DNA of 64,000 nt from Bacillus sp. S3 (GTDB lineage Bacteria; Bacillota; Bacilli; Bacillales; Cytobacillaceae). The position numbers were made by a program, and so were the translations under genes. The DNA is taken from assembly GCF_005154805.1 (NCBI RefSeq), contig NZ_CP039727.1:431501-495500 (forward strand). Direction: 5' to 3'. Under the pieces are notes generated by a model that was not told the origin of the DNA, ran no database searches, and worked only from the letters and a program-made list of their open reading frames with translations. The first letter of the stretch is position 1, and each line of letters starts with the position of its first letter. Shown here piece after piece: positions 55,154 to 63,529 of the stretch.

Positions 55154-57430
55154 ATGAAAGAATTAAGACGTATTGTTTTAAAAAATTCGGCACACGAGTT
55201 AATTAATCAATTAATAGGTAATAAAGAAATTGAACTTTTGGAAATATTCTCCTACCCAGAAGGGACAGCAATATGGGTATTAATGAATCGAGAAAAAAAA
55301 CTGGACAAAAAAATTACTATTAAAGAGCCAGAAAAAGTTCGTAATCAAAGAAAAGCTATAGAGAGAACAAAATTATATTCGAACCATCGGTCTAAAATAA
55401 AAATGAATAAAAAGATAAACCAACTTTTGAATTCGGGTAGCAAAAATGACGATTTTGAACTGGAAAAGGAATTACATCGGATTGTATTGAATAAAAAAAG
55501 TCAAGATTTAATTATTCCATTGATAGAAAATAAAATAATTGAAGTTTTACAAGAGTTTAACAGCTATCCTGAAGGAAAGGTCTTTTGGATTTTAGTAAAT
55601 CAAAAAACACTACACGAGAATCCATTTTTAAAAGGTATTAAAGAAAAAGAACCTCGCCGTAAAAATAGAATTGCTAAAGAAAAATTGGAACTTTTGAAAA
55701 AACAACCCAACCAAGGACCAGAAGAAATAAATAATAGGTTCAATATCCGAGGGGAGCTGAAAATAAAATATTTAAGCAAGGATAATCTAGGAACATTAAG
55801 CTTTTTGGAGTTTAATAAAAATAACAAGAACTTATTGGGGAAAATAACTAATAAGAATGGTATAGAAAAATCCTTTGTTTGTAAGAATTTAAAGTTTTAT
55901 GGACTAGATACATTTAATATATATAAAGATAAACTGATTTCTTCAAATACTCAAAAAGTCTTATATGATGTTATAGATGTAGGAGTATTCGGTGAAGAAA
56001 TTATTAATGTACGAGTGTATTCTGAGTTTGGAATTAGTAGCGAGTATAATGGAAAAATTGGCTTTAGGGACTCTAATAATAGCTGGGTGATTGAGCCAAA
56101 ATTTGATATATGTACGTTAAAGGAGAGAAAGAACCTTGGATACTATATCTTTAATTCAGAAAATATAGCTAAAGTTCGTTTTGAAAAAAAAGATGGTTTA
56201 ATTAATAAGGACGGTCAATATTTAGTTCCACCAATTTTTGATAGAATCCTAAGTCTAGAAAATATACCTCAAGTACCCTTTAGTAGAGAAGTAAACTTTA
56301 TTTACCAGGAATCATATGTAAATGTTATGAATGACGGCTTTTTTGGTATTTATGATATTAGAAATAAAGAAGTTGTTGTCCCAGTTATTTTTGATAAGAT
56401 TTTGGATGATTTTGGCAATAGTCAATCTTTTGTATGTGTAATGAAGGATAATTTTGTAGGTATTTATGATATAAAGAAACATCAGCCAGTTGTTATACCG
56501 CCAATTTTCAATAAAATTTTAACTCAAGAGGATTTCCCAGAAATACCTTTTAGCAAAGGCTCAAATTTTATTTATCAAGAATCATATGTTTTTGGAATTA
56601 AGGATCATCTTGTAGGTATTTATGATATTAATAAACAACAATTTATTTTAGAACCAGTTTATAAAGATATTACATACAATGAATTATCGTATTATACGTA
56701 TGTATTTAAGTGTAATAGAGATAATACTTTTGACTTACTAAACGAAAACTTGCAATTGATCATTAATGATATTAATGATGTGGGTTATGATTCTGGTTGG
56801 TTTGAATCTGAAAGAGAAGAACAGGGACACTTTAGATCATTTTATATAGTAAATAAAAACGGCAAATATGGAATTATGGAATGTTTTAATCAATATATGC
56901 TGATTCCTTTTAACTATCAATACATTAATCAGCTAACAAGTTTTTTAAACGAAAACACAACTTTATTTGTAGCAAAGCACAATAATTTATACGGTGTAAT
57001 TAATCATAGAAACGAAAAAATATTAAATTTTGAATATGACAGTATAATTGGGGCAAGTGGTGAAACTTTGAAACAAATTCAATATAAAGTAGTAAAAAGA
57101 GGAGAAACCCTATTGGTGGATTCGGATGGCAAAAAGATAATTTCAATTGATAAATTTGATAAGGATAAAATTAATTATGTGTTGTTCAGTGAAGGATTAG
57201 CGGCAGTCCAAAAAGGTGAAAAATGGGGCTACGTAAATTGTAACGAGGAATGGGTAATAAAACCACAATTTTTATGGGGAGCACCATTTAAAAATGGTCT
57301 GGCTAAAGTGAAGATTATAGCGAGCTTTTGTAACAGAGCTGATGGAATTATTGATAAAAATGGACATTTGATAGAAGGACCTACCTGTAATTGCCCTATA
57401 CCAGATAGTAAAGGTAGATGGTATCTTTGA
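55154..57430 (+). CDS. WG-repeat protein with duplicated N-terminal unit
   Basis: A 758-residue protein of unknown function. Two related N-terminal units (from L4 and L107) share LRRIVL-type starts, NK-I-E-L and SYPEG-xxxW-L-N endings. From about 285 to 745 at least seven WG-type repeats follow, with signatures such as FVGIYDIKK...IPPIF, KYGIMECFNQYMLIPF and KWGYVNCNEEWVIKPQF. The first units carry FGIYD rather than WG. No signal peptide. The gene starts 85 nt after the ABC-3C ATPase with AGGGGG upstream, so it could be an accessory or a separate effector. Confidence 0.75.
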   Translation: MKELRRIVLKNSAHELINQLIGNKEIELLEIFSYPEGTAIWVLMNREKKLDKKITIKEPEKVRNQRKAIERTKLYSNHRSKIKMNKKINQLLNSGSKNDDFELEKELHRIVLNKKSQDLIIPLIENKIIEVLQEFNSYPEGKVFWILVNQKTLHENPFLKGIKEKEPRRKNRIAKEKLELLKKQPNQGPEEINNRFNIRGELKIKYLSKDNLGTLSFLEFNKNNKNLLGKITNKNGIEKSFVCKNLKFYGLDTFNIYKDKLISSNTQKVLYDVIDVGVFGEEIINVRVYSEFGISSEYNGKIGFRDSNNSWVIEPKFDICTLKERKNLGYYIFNSENIAKVRFEKKDGLINKDGQYLVPPIFDRILSLENIPQVPFSREVNFIYQESYVNVMNDGFFGIYDIRNKEVVVPVIFDKILDDFGNSQSFVCVMKDNFVGIYDIKKHQPVVIPPIFNKILTQEDFPEIPFSKGSNFIYQESYVFGIKDHLVGIYDINKQQFILEPVYKDITYNELSYYTYVFKCNRDNTFDLLNENLQLIINDINDVGYDSGWFESEREEQGHFRSFYIVNKNGKYGIMECFNQYMLIPFNYQYINQLTSFLNENTTLFVAKHNNLYGVINHRNEKILNFEYDSIIGASGETLKQIQYKVVKRGETLLVDSDGKKIISIDKFDKDKINYVLFSEGLAAVQKGEKWGYVNCNEEWVIKPQFLWGAPFKNGLAKVKIIASFCNRADGIIDKNGHLIEGPTCNCPIPDSKGRWYL

Positions 57431-57586
57431 TACAAATAAATATAAAGACTTTTTTCGTAATATCAAATTCCTATAATTACATAATCAATCCTAGTTGTTA
57501 TTGAACGCTGGCTTTAGTAAAAATATATGCTGTTCTTTCAATTGTATTTTAGAAAATATGTCCCAAAAATATGTTTAAGTGAAAAT

Positions 57587-57646
57587 GTTGATAAACCCAC
57601 CAACATCCATTGTGTTGTCAATTACAGTCTACACATGTTGAGACGA
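57587..57646 (+). repeat. Degenerate island repeat, copy 3
   Basis: GTTGATAAACCCACCAAC, a 15-nt gap and AATTACAGTCTACACAT match copy 2 at 50151 in the same orientation. Copies 2 and 3 bracket the ABC-3C operon and the WG-repeat gene. Confidence 0.65.
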
Positions 57647-57739
57647 TTGCGCTGCTGCAGTTGAAATAAAGGATTAAACCCTCGAGAATGCAGATCTGAT
57701 AGCTTTTTTGAGGGTTATTTTTATGTTTGGAAACGGATG

Positions 57740-58165
57740 GAGGAATTTTAGGTGCCCTTCTAGGGGATTTTGGGGTTTAGGTCGAGTGGGCAGGAATGGG
57801 ATAAAGGCACGATGGGAGACACATCCTGAATTTGGTAATATGCTAGACCAGTACAGAGCAGTGCGGTTCGAAGATATACAGAGAACGCAAAACACATAAC
57901 GGATTTTGATATTTATGTTAAAGACACTGGATCACATCAATGTTTTTGAAATTGGAAAAATGGTGGTCATCTTCATGGATTGGACGGAAATAGAATGCAA
58001 TGGAGAACAGAAAGAATAGTGATAATGGCTGATTTGAATAGATTTTCAAATCAGCCTAATTTTGTTTATAAGAATACAATAGAAATTCATTTATTTTCTG
58101 ATAATATTGTAATTAGTAGGGTTTACCAAGAAAAGGTATTATGTTGCTAAAAAAAATTTTGAGAT
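57740..58165 (+). pseudogene. Decayed gene fragments, possibly from a polymorphic toxin locus
   Basis: One frame gives RWETHPEFGNMLDQY near 57810; a shifted frame then gives ENAKHITDFDIYVKDTGSH near 57881, stops at a TGA, and continues in the same frame (NWKNGGHLHGLDGNRMQW and on to about 58150). The pieces resemble C-terminal ends of Bacillus toxin genes, but this is an impression only. Frameshifts and stops show it is not functional. Confidence 0.35.
58027..58056. terminator. Stem-loop, possible terminator
   Basis: GGCTGATTTGAA and TTCAAATCAGCC form a perfect 12-bp stem with a 6-nt loop, followed by TAATTTTG. It lies within decayed coding sequence upstream of the DUF262 gene. Confidence 0.5.
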
Positions 58166-58290
58166 AATTCATTTGGATATTAAACCCAAAAGTACTAAGG
58201 ATAATGCGAACCAAAATGATTTGGCAAGAGATTGAAGATACACTATGAAATACAAATCATGGTTTTGTAATTAAAGAGGAGGGCACAAGG

Positions 58291-59982
58291 TTGAGCAGAT
58301 TAATAGATAACAGTATTACAATATACGAAGCTTTACAGAACATAAAAGACGGAAAATATGTAATGCCTGCATTTCAAAGACAGTATGTTTGGAGCATGGA
58401 GCAGATAGAAAAGCTGTGGGACTCTATTCTGCTTGATTACCCAATTGCCACATTCCTGTTCTGGCACGTGGACGATGACAATGTGACCTGGGATACATAC
58501 TTCTGCAACTTTCTGTCTGAGGTAACCTTTGATAGTAGAAAACAGGCAGACAGCGTAAATTATGATTTAAGTAATATTGATGTAAGGATTACAGATACAG
58601 CAGTACTTGATGGACAACAGAGATTAACATCCCTTTTCCTTTCCCTTTTGGGAAATTCATATATCCGCCAGAAACACGCAAGAAGAAATAATAACGGTGG
58701 ATTGGTTACAAAGTTACTGATTGAACTGAATAAGAATAAGCTGACTGTTGATGAAGAGGAATACAATAGTAAAAAGTATGATATCAAATTCAGTGAGAAA
58801 GTTGGAAAACTGAGTCCGACACAGTTTGAAATTAAAAACATCCTAGATAAGAAATTTCAGGATGAAACAACAAGACCACAAGCTATTGAGGCGGCCATAG
58901 TTAATGTTCCGGCAGACAGCAAAGAGTATGCAAGGGAAATTCTGAATAAGCTGTACAATAAAATATTTGTGGAAAAGCTGATTCGCTTTACGGAAATTCA
59001 GGATATGAAGCAGGACGATGCTCTGGAAATGTTCGTAAGATTTAACAGCGGTGGTAAAGCGCTCCGCAAGTCTGAAATAACGATGTCTATTCTTGAGGCT
59101 TACTGGCCAAGTGCTAAGACTGAGTTTGGGAAGCTACTCGCTGATTCTTATGTCGGATTTGGATCTGATTTTATTATCCGTTCTGCTCTTATGCTTTATG
59201 GTGATGTTGTAAAATCTAATATTAGTAAGCAGATAGCAGAGGAACTTAAGAATAACTGGAATGAATTCAAAAAAGCATTTAAGAACTTGGAAATTGTGCT
59301 GAAAGGAATGAAGATAGAGGTCAGCCGCTTTTCAAGTAGCTGGAACGTACTACTTCCAATCGTCTATTTCATTTATTACAATCCTAATTATAATAACAAT
59401 CTTGAGGGCATCCGTGCCTACTTGGTTAGAGCAGTGTTGTTCACCTATTTCCAATCTGGCACAACAGGGAAACTGCAACAGATGAAGAGCAGCATTAATA
59501 GCAATGATCAAGAAATCACGGTTGATATGCTTGAGCAGATGAATGACCTTAGAGTAACAGATGGCAAAATAGAAGACATTCTAAATACAGAAAAAGGAAG
59601 CAGAGTTGCAGGGGAGGCTTTATACTATTTGAGCCTTGATTGGACAAATAAAAATTTCAAGTATGAACAAGACCATCTCCATCCGTTTGATAGATTTGAT
59701 GGCAGTAAGCCGATATCCGTTTCTATGGAAGATTGGAGACGATGGAGAGGCAACCGTAATAGACTCTCGAATTTACAACTTCTTGAAGGTAGAAGTAACG
59801 GTAGCAAAAATGCTATGCGCCTCGTTGATTATTACAATGATATGAATGATGAGCAAAAGGCAAAATTCTGCAAGGAGGCAATTATCCCGGATGGTGTTTC
59901 TTTTGAATTAGAGCATTTTGATGAATTCTATGAAAAGAGAAAAGCTATTTTGACAGAGAAAATTCGTGAGTTGTTAGGGTAA
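58291..59982 (+). CDS. DUF262/DUF1524 (GmrSD-like) protein
   Basis: A 563-residue single-chain homologue of type IV GmrSD enzymes. The N-terminal DUF262 domain has YVMPAFQRQYVWSMEQIEKLW and the ParB-like nucleotide motif LDGQQRLTSL (D107-R111). The C-terminal DUF1524 part has the HNH-type nuclease elements DHLHP (H462, H464) and NRLSNLQLLEGRSNGSKNAM. GmrSD cleaves glucosylated or otherwise modified phage DNA. The start is a TTG with GAGGAGG upstream. A 980-residue partner follows 21 nt later, a combination I do not recognise. Confidence 0.85.
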   Translation: MSRLIDNSITIYEALQNIKDGKYVMPAFQRQYVWSMEQIEKLWDSILLDYPIATFLFWHVDDDNVTWDTYFCNFLSEVTFDSRKQADSVNYDLSNIDVRITDTAVLDGQQRLTSLFLSLLGNSYIRQKHARRNNNGGLVTKLLIELNKNKLTVDEEEYNSKKYDIKFSEKVGKLSPTQFEIKNILDKKFQDETTRPQAIEAAIVNVPADSKEYAREILNKLYNKIFVEKLIRFTEIQDMKQDDALEMFVRFNSGGKALRKSEITMSILEAYWPSAKTEFGKLLADSYVGFGSDFIIRSALMLYGDVVKSNISKQIAEELKNNWNEFKKAFKNLEIVLKGMKIEVSRFSSSWNVLLPIVYFIYYNPNYNNNLEGIRAYLVRAVLFTYFQSGTTGKLQQMKSSINSNDQEITVDMLEQMNDLRVTDGKIEDILNTEKGSRVAGEALYYLSLDWTNKNFKYEQDHLHPFDRFDGSKPISVSMEDWRRWRGNRNRLSNLQLLEGRSNGSKNAMRLVDYYNDMNDEQKAKFCKEAIIPDGVSFELEHFDEFYEKRKAILTEKIRELLG

Positions 59983-60003
59983 GAGAAGAAAGGAGTATGC
60001 AAG

Positions 60004-62946
60004 ATGGATGTAAAGGCATGGGATGGACAACTTGATAACATTGCTATGCGATATAAATTTTCTTCCAATGAAATAAAAGAAAATAGTGCTGCTCCTGTTG
60101 TTATAGAAGATTTTTTATCTTTTGATAAAGAGATCAAAGCAGATAAGGTTGATTGCCTAGTTGCTGTGTCAAGTGGAATATTAACAGCTGCATTAGATGT
60201 ACTTTGGGTTGGCGAGTTCTCATTGAGATATGCCCAGGATATTGGGACGGAGCAGATAAATAATCTTATAATTGAAATTGCGAAAAGCAATCTTGTTAAG
60301 AAATTTACAAATAAAGAATGCAAAAAAGACGATTTGAAAGGTTGTATTAAGTTCTTAGAAGACAATTTTCCTTTGGCATCAGATAAACTTACCAACGAAT
60401 TTGGTGGTGGATTACAACATCATTTGCGTGATTTTTCGCACCATGCATCACCATTTGGATTGATATGTTCTATTCTTAATCAATTTACAGGAAAGGGATA
60501 TGGAACAGATACCGATGGTAAAATTATAACTCCTGATATTCCTGAAACGGCTGCATTGGGAAAATCATTCGAGGAACGAGTGATGCTTGGTGTTGTGGGG
60601 TGGTTCCTCCATCTCGTTAGTGATATGGCTGGCTCAAGTGGAAGTTCAGGTAGAGGAACAGGAATACCAGGACCACTTTTGTCATTAGCGAAGGTGCTTT
60701 CAGCCACTCCTTTATTCAAGGAATTAAATGTCAAATATAAAGATGATGACATTGGATTTTCAGTTTGGATTTCAAAACTATTTAATGGTACGGCATTTGA
60801 GCATACTAACAATAAAGATTTGATTCGTTTTGATTTGCGTACGGAGATAGGTATTGGAAACTTTGCCGTTAAACAAGCGGTACCAGTTCTTATCAACCAA
60901 TGCATTGTAAGAAGTTTTTACTTAGTAAGAAGATTAGCACACGAGTATTCTGAAAAGGAAATTTCTTCAATTTTAGATTTAAAACGCTTAGAACCAAGCC
61001 GTTTTATGCCTTTTAACAATCGTTGTATTACACGAATGATAACATTAGCAACAGGAACATTTTCTGTTGTTGATAGTGCAGATGCTGTGATTAGAGCTAA
61101 AATTAAAAATCCAAAAGATAATGCGAAAGTATTCTCTGATACATTGTTACGAATAAATTTTGCAGGTGTAGGGGCCTTTGTTTTATCTATAAAGAACGAA
61201 GTGAAGTATGTCGCTCAAGATGTTAAGGGTTTGATGAATAGAAAAACAAAAGCCGAAATGATACTTGAACAGCAGTCACAAATTGAAAAATTGATTCAAA
61301 ATATTGATGTAGAGGTGCTTATGGATAATAGTGGTTTATATGAATACGCTTTTGATTGTATGTATAATCACGTAAAGAAATGCAAGGATGATATGTCTCA
61401 AGCACAAGAGGTAATGATGGCTATGCAGCGTTCGGTCTTAATTACGTCAGATAATAATTCGGAATTATATAGCAGAATTACTAGGAAGAGCACATATCCT
61501 TTGATGGTTGAAACTGAAAAGTTAATCATGCGATTATTTACATTAAATAATGTGACTTATAAACCTTTTGATGGTGATGAAAAATATAACAATATGCCTT
61601 CTTTTACAAGAATGGAAGATGGAAAACGTATAGCCTATATTTTTTCTACTAGCATAACAGAGAGAGTAATTAATTGGAAACAACTTAAAGAGAAGTATCA
61701 GCTTGATGGCATTAAGGTTATTGCACTTGTTGAATTGCAAGGGGAAACCGAAACAATAAATATCATAGTGAATCATGAAACCGCATTGACAGATGGTTTT
61801 GTAACATATGAAACCTTAAAAGATTTATTTGCACTGTTGGGCGAGAACGAATATGGTGTTTATAAAGAGTATGCTACAAGATTTAATAATTCAATAAGAG
61901 AACTTATTGGATACAGCACGGTTACTATACCATCAAAGGATATGATGGACGCCTTTAAAAAGAATACTTTGGATATGATAAAGGCAATTGATTACAAAAA
62001 GTATGTGCCGGATTTACGAGACCAGCAGATAGAGATTATTAATCGTAATTATTTTGAACGTGAGCTTAATAGAGCAGTTCTCGGTGATTCGGATTTGGCT
62101 GAAAGTTTCCTAAGTGCTGAGTGGTATTATTCTATGCACACTACAACAAGTGGCTTAGAACAAACCGCAATTGTTGCAGGGTATCTAAAAGCTGTCGAAC
62201 AGCTCTTGTACAAAATAGTTAGACTTTCAATTAATACAGGAAAAGATATCAAGAAGAAAGGCAACCGTGATTATATTGAATACTCGGATGTGAATGAATC
62301 TGATGCAGATATTACGCTCGCAAGTCTAATTGGTTATGTGAAACATTACCAAGATTTATGGGATGTTAATAAATTTGCTAGATATTACATTACCGATAAG
62401 CTGACAGAGTATAGGATAAAATATAGAAATGACCATTTCCACAAGGACAATGTTTATGAACTAAAAGAGATTGAAGAAATCAGAGATCAGACTTTACTTG
62501 CTTTCTATTTGATCCTTGGCGCTTGCTCAATTACGGATGATGAACTGCCAAGCTTCAATCCATATTGTGATAAGTCTGAAATCCAGGAAACATTAAAATA
62601 TGAAGAATTAGAAAAGTGGCTTGATAGAATTCTAGGAGGAGATACCCTTCTCGATGAACATATTCCAATTTACTTTAAGTTTAGGTATGGTCAATACCGC
62701 TGTGAGTTGCAGTTCAATACTGTAAGTGGTTTTACTAATAACTATCCGGATGATATGAAATATCCTTATGTTTGTGATTCGTTATATTGGCCAGCGTTAC
62801 TTGAAAAAGATGAGGCTGAGATTGAAGTGATTCAGTTTATAAAAGGATATCTTGAAAATGGAAAGTATGCTGCAAAATTAAAACAACATAAGATGGTATC
62901 TGTTGGCCATTTCGGGCACCCACAAATTGTGTATGAAAAGCAATAA
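60004..62946 (+). CDS. Large protein with C-terminal HEPN-like R-x4-H motif, unknown function
   Basis: 980 residues, no family recognised. The N-terminal third has hydrophobic and glycine-rich stretches (AVSSGILTAALDVLWVG; LQHHLRDFSHHASPFGLICS; SGSSGRGTGIPGPLLS). The middle (about 400-650) is helical and polar, including DIKKKG-type basic patches later on. Near the C terminus YRNDHFHKDN gives R808-x4-H813, the HEPN ribonuclease signature, after the helix AIVAGYLKAVEQLLYKIVRL. AGGAG precedes the ATG 21 nt after the DUF262 gene, so they form an operon. A nuclease or RNase effector role is inference. Confidence 0.7.
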   Translation: MDVKAWDGQLDNIAMRYKFSSNEIKENSAAPVVIEDFLSFDKEIKADKVDCLVAVSSGILTAALDVLWVGEFSLRYAQDIGTEQINNLIIEIAKSNLVKKFTNKECKKDDLKGCIKFLEDNFPLASDKLTNEFGGGLQHHLRDFSHHASPFGLICSILNQFTGKGYGTDTDGKIITPDIPETAALGKSFEERVMLGVVGWFLHLVSDMAGSSGSSGRGTGIPGPLLSLAKVLSATPLFKELNVKYKDDDIGFSVWISKLFNGTAFEHTNNKDLIRFDLRTEIGIGNFAVKQAVPVLINQCIVRSFYLVRRLAHEYSEKEISSILDLKRLEPSRFMPFNNRCITRMITLATGTFSVVDSADAVIRAKIKNPKDNAKVFSDTLLRINFAGVGAFVLSIKNEVKYVAQDVKGLMNRKTKAEMILEQQSQIEKLIQNIDVEVLMDNSGLYEYAFDCMYNHVKKCKDDMSQAQEVMMAMQRSVLITSDNNSELYSRITRKSTYPLMVETEKLIMRLFTLNNVTYKPFDGDEKYNNMPSFTRMEDGKRIAYIFSTSITERVINWKQLKEKYQLDGIKVIALVELQGETETINIIVNHETALTDGFVTYETLKDLFALLGENEYGVYKEYATRFNNSIRELIGYSTVTIPSKDMMDAFKKNTLDMIKAIDYKKYVPDLRDQQIEIINRNYFERELNRAVLGDSDLAESFLSAEWYYSMHTTTSGLEQTAIVAGYLKAVEQLLYKIVRLSINTGKDIKKKGNRDYIEYSDVNESDADITLASLIGYVKHYQDLWDVNKFARYYITDKLTEYRIKYRNDHFHKDNVYELKEIEEIRDQTLLAFYLILGACSITDDELPSFNPYCDKSEIQETLKYEELEKWLDRILGGDTLLDEHIPIYFKFRYGQYRCELQFNTVSGFTNNYPDDMKYPYVCDSLYWPALLEKDEAEIEVIQFIKGYLENGKYAAKLKQHKMVSVGHFGHPQIVYEKQ

Positions 62947-63529
62947 TCAAACACATTTACTCGTACCGACAAGGCATTTTTCAAAGGTCGTTTACGCAGT
63001 AATGTGCTAAAAACAGCTCAAAAGTGACTATGATATATTTAGTCAAACGGTTGGGGGTGTATCCAATAGTTTGCTATCTCATCGGGCCAAATGGAAACGG
63101 GACTGTTGATGGTCGATATATTCCCGCCTACCGATAGTGTAAAAAATGCCGTGGATATGTTTCCAAGAACGGATTGGCTCGAAAGACATTCATTCTGTCC
63201 TTTCAAGCCATGTGGAAGTGATTACGAAAATTATATTAAGGATGAATTTCAGATCAGTTTTGGAAGGGGATTTATTTGTGTTTTGATACATTAAAATATA
63301 CCTTCAGACATCCAAAAAAACATAGTGGAAAAAGTATTAGTATTTTATACTCTACTTGCTAAATTTCGAGGGGTGACAATCACTGAAATCAATATATATT
63401 GGCGTGTAAATGTACAAAAGTATTTCACTGTTGAAAAGTACATAAGAAAATTATTAATTTTTGAAACTAAGTGATCCAGTCTTTTTCTTTTGCGAAGAGG
63501 TAAAATGAAAATAATAGGGGAGGTAGAAT
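62947..63529. other. Intergenic region with RlmCD-like scar
   Basis: No intact gene seen. A 67-residue frame (63091-63294) contains VDIFPPTD and, 13 codons later, VDMFPRTD, both like the conserved C-terminal motif of RumA/RlmCD. The rest is AT-rich with stops in all frames. A ribosome binding site (GGGGAGG) precedes the Schlafen-like gene at 63530. Confidence 0.4.
63112..63174 (+). other. Possible attachment-site scar resembling the rlmCD 3' end
   Basis: Two 24-bp segments (63112-63135 and 63151-63174) encode VDIFPPTD and VDMFPRTD and agree at 16 of 24 bases. The second shares GTGGA-ATGTTTCC with the rlmCD 3' end near 45262. RumA-family 3' ends are known integration targets, so these may be traces of element ends. 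Chance similarity is not excluded. Confidence 0.35.

Larger units (their letters stand above)
57431..58290. other. Intergenic region with repeat copy and decayed genes
   Basis: It holds the third island repeat (57587), a weak AACCCTC/GAGGGTT hairpin (about 57675-57715), decayed coding sequence (57740-58165) and a strong stem-loop at 58027-58056. No intact gene was found. Confidence 0.6.
45333..63200. other. Accessory (defence) island downstream of rlmCD
   Basis: From just after rlmCD, gene content changes to restriction, toxin-like and conflict-system genes, base composition drops to very AT-rich, intergenic regions become long and littered with broken frames, and IS remnants appear. RumA/RlmCD genes are known integration targets of mobile elements. 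No integrase or conjugation gene is visible, so this is probably a decayed or composite island. The right boundary is uncertain and may lie beyond the window. Confidence 0.7.

Noticed and set aside
57708..57899. 63-residue frame in the decayed region
   Set aside because: It starts in a weak hairpin and covers only part of a frameshifted fragment; described as pseudogene debris instead.
63091..63294. 67-residue frame as a real gene
   Set aside because: No ribosome binding site and no recognisable fold; interest lies only in its two RlmCD-like peptides.
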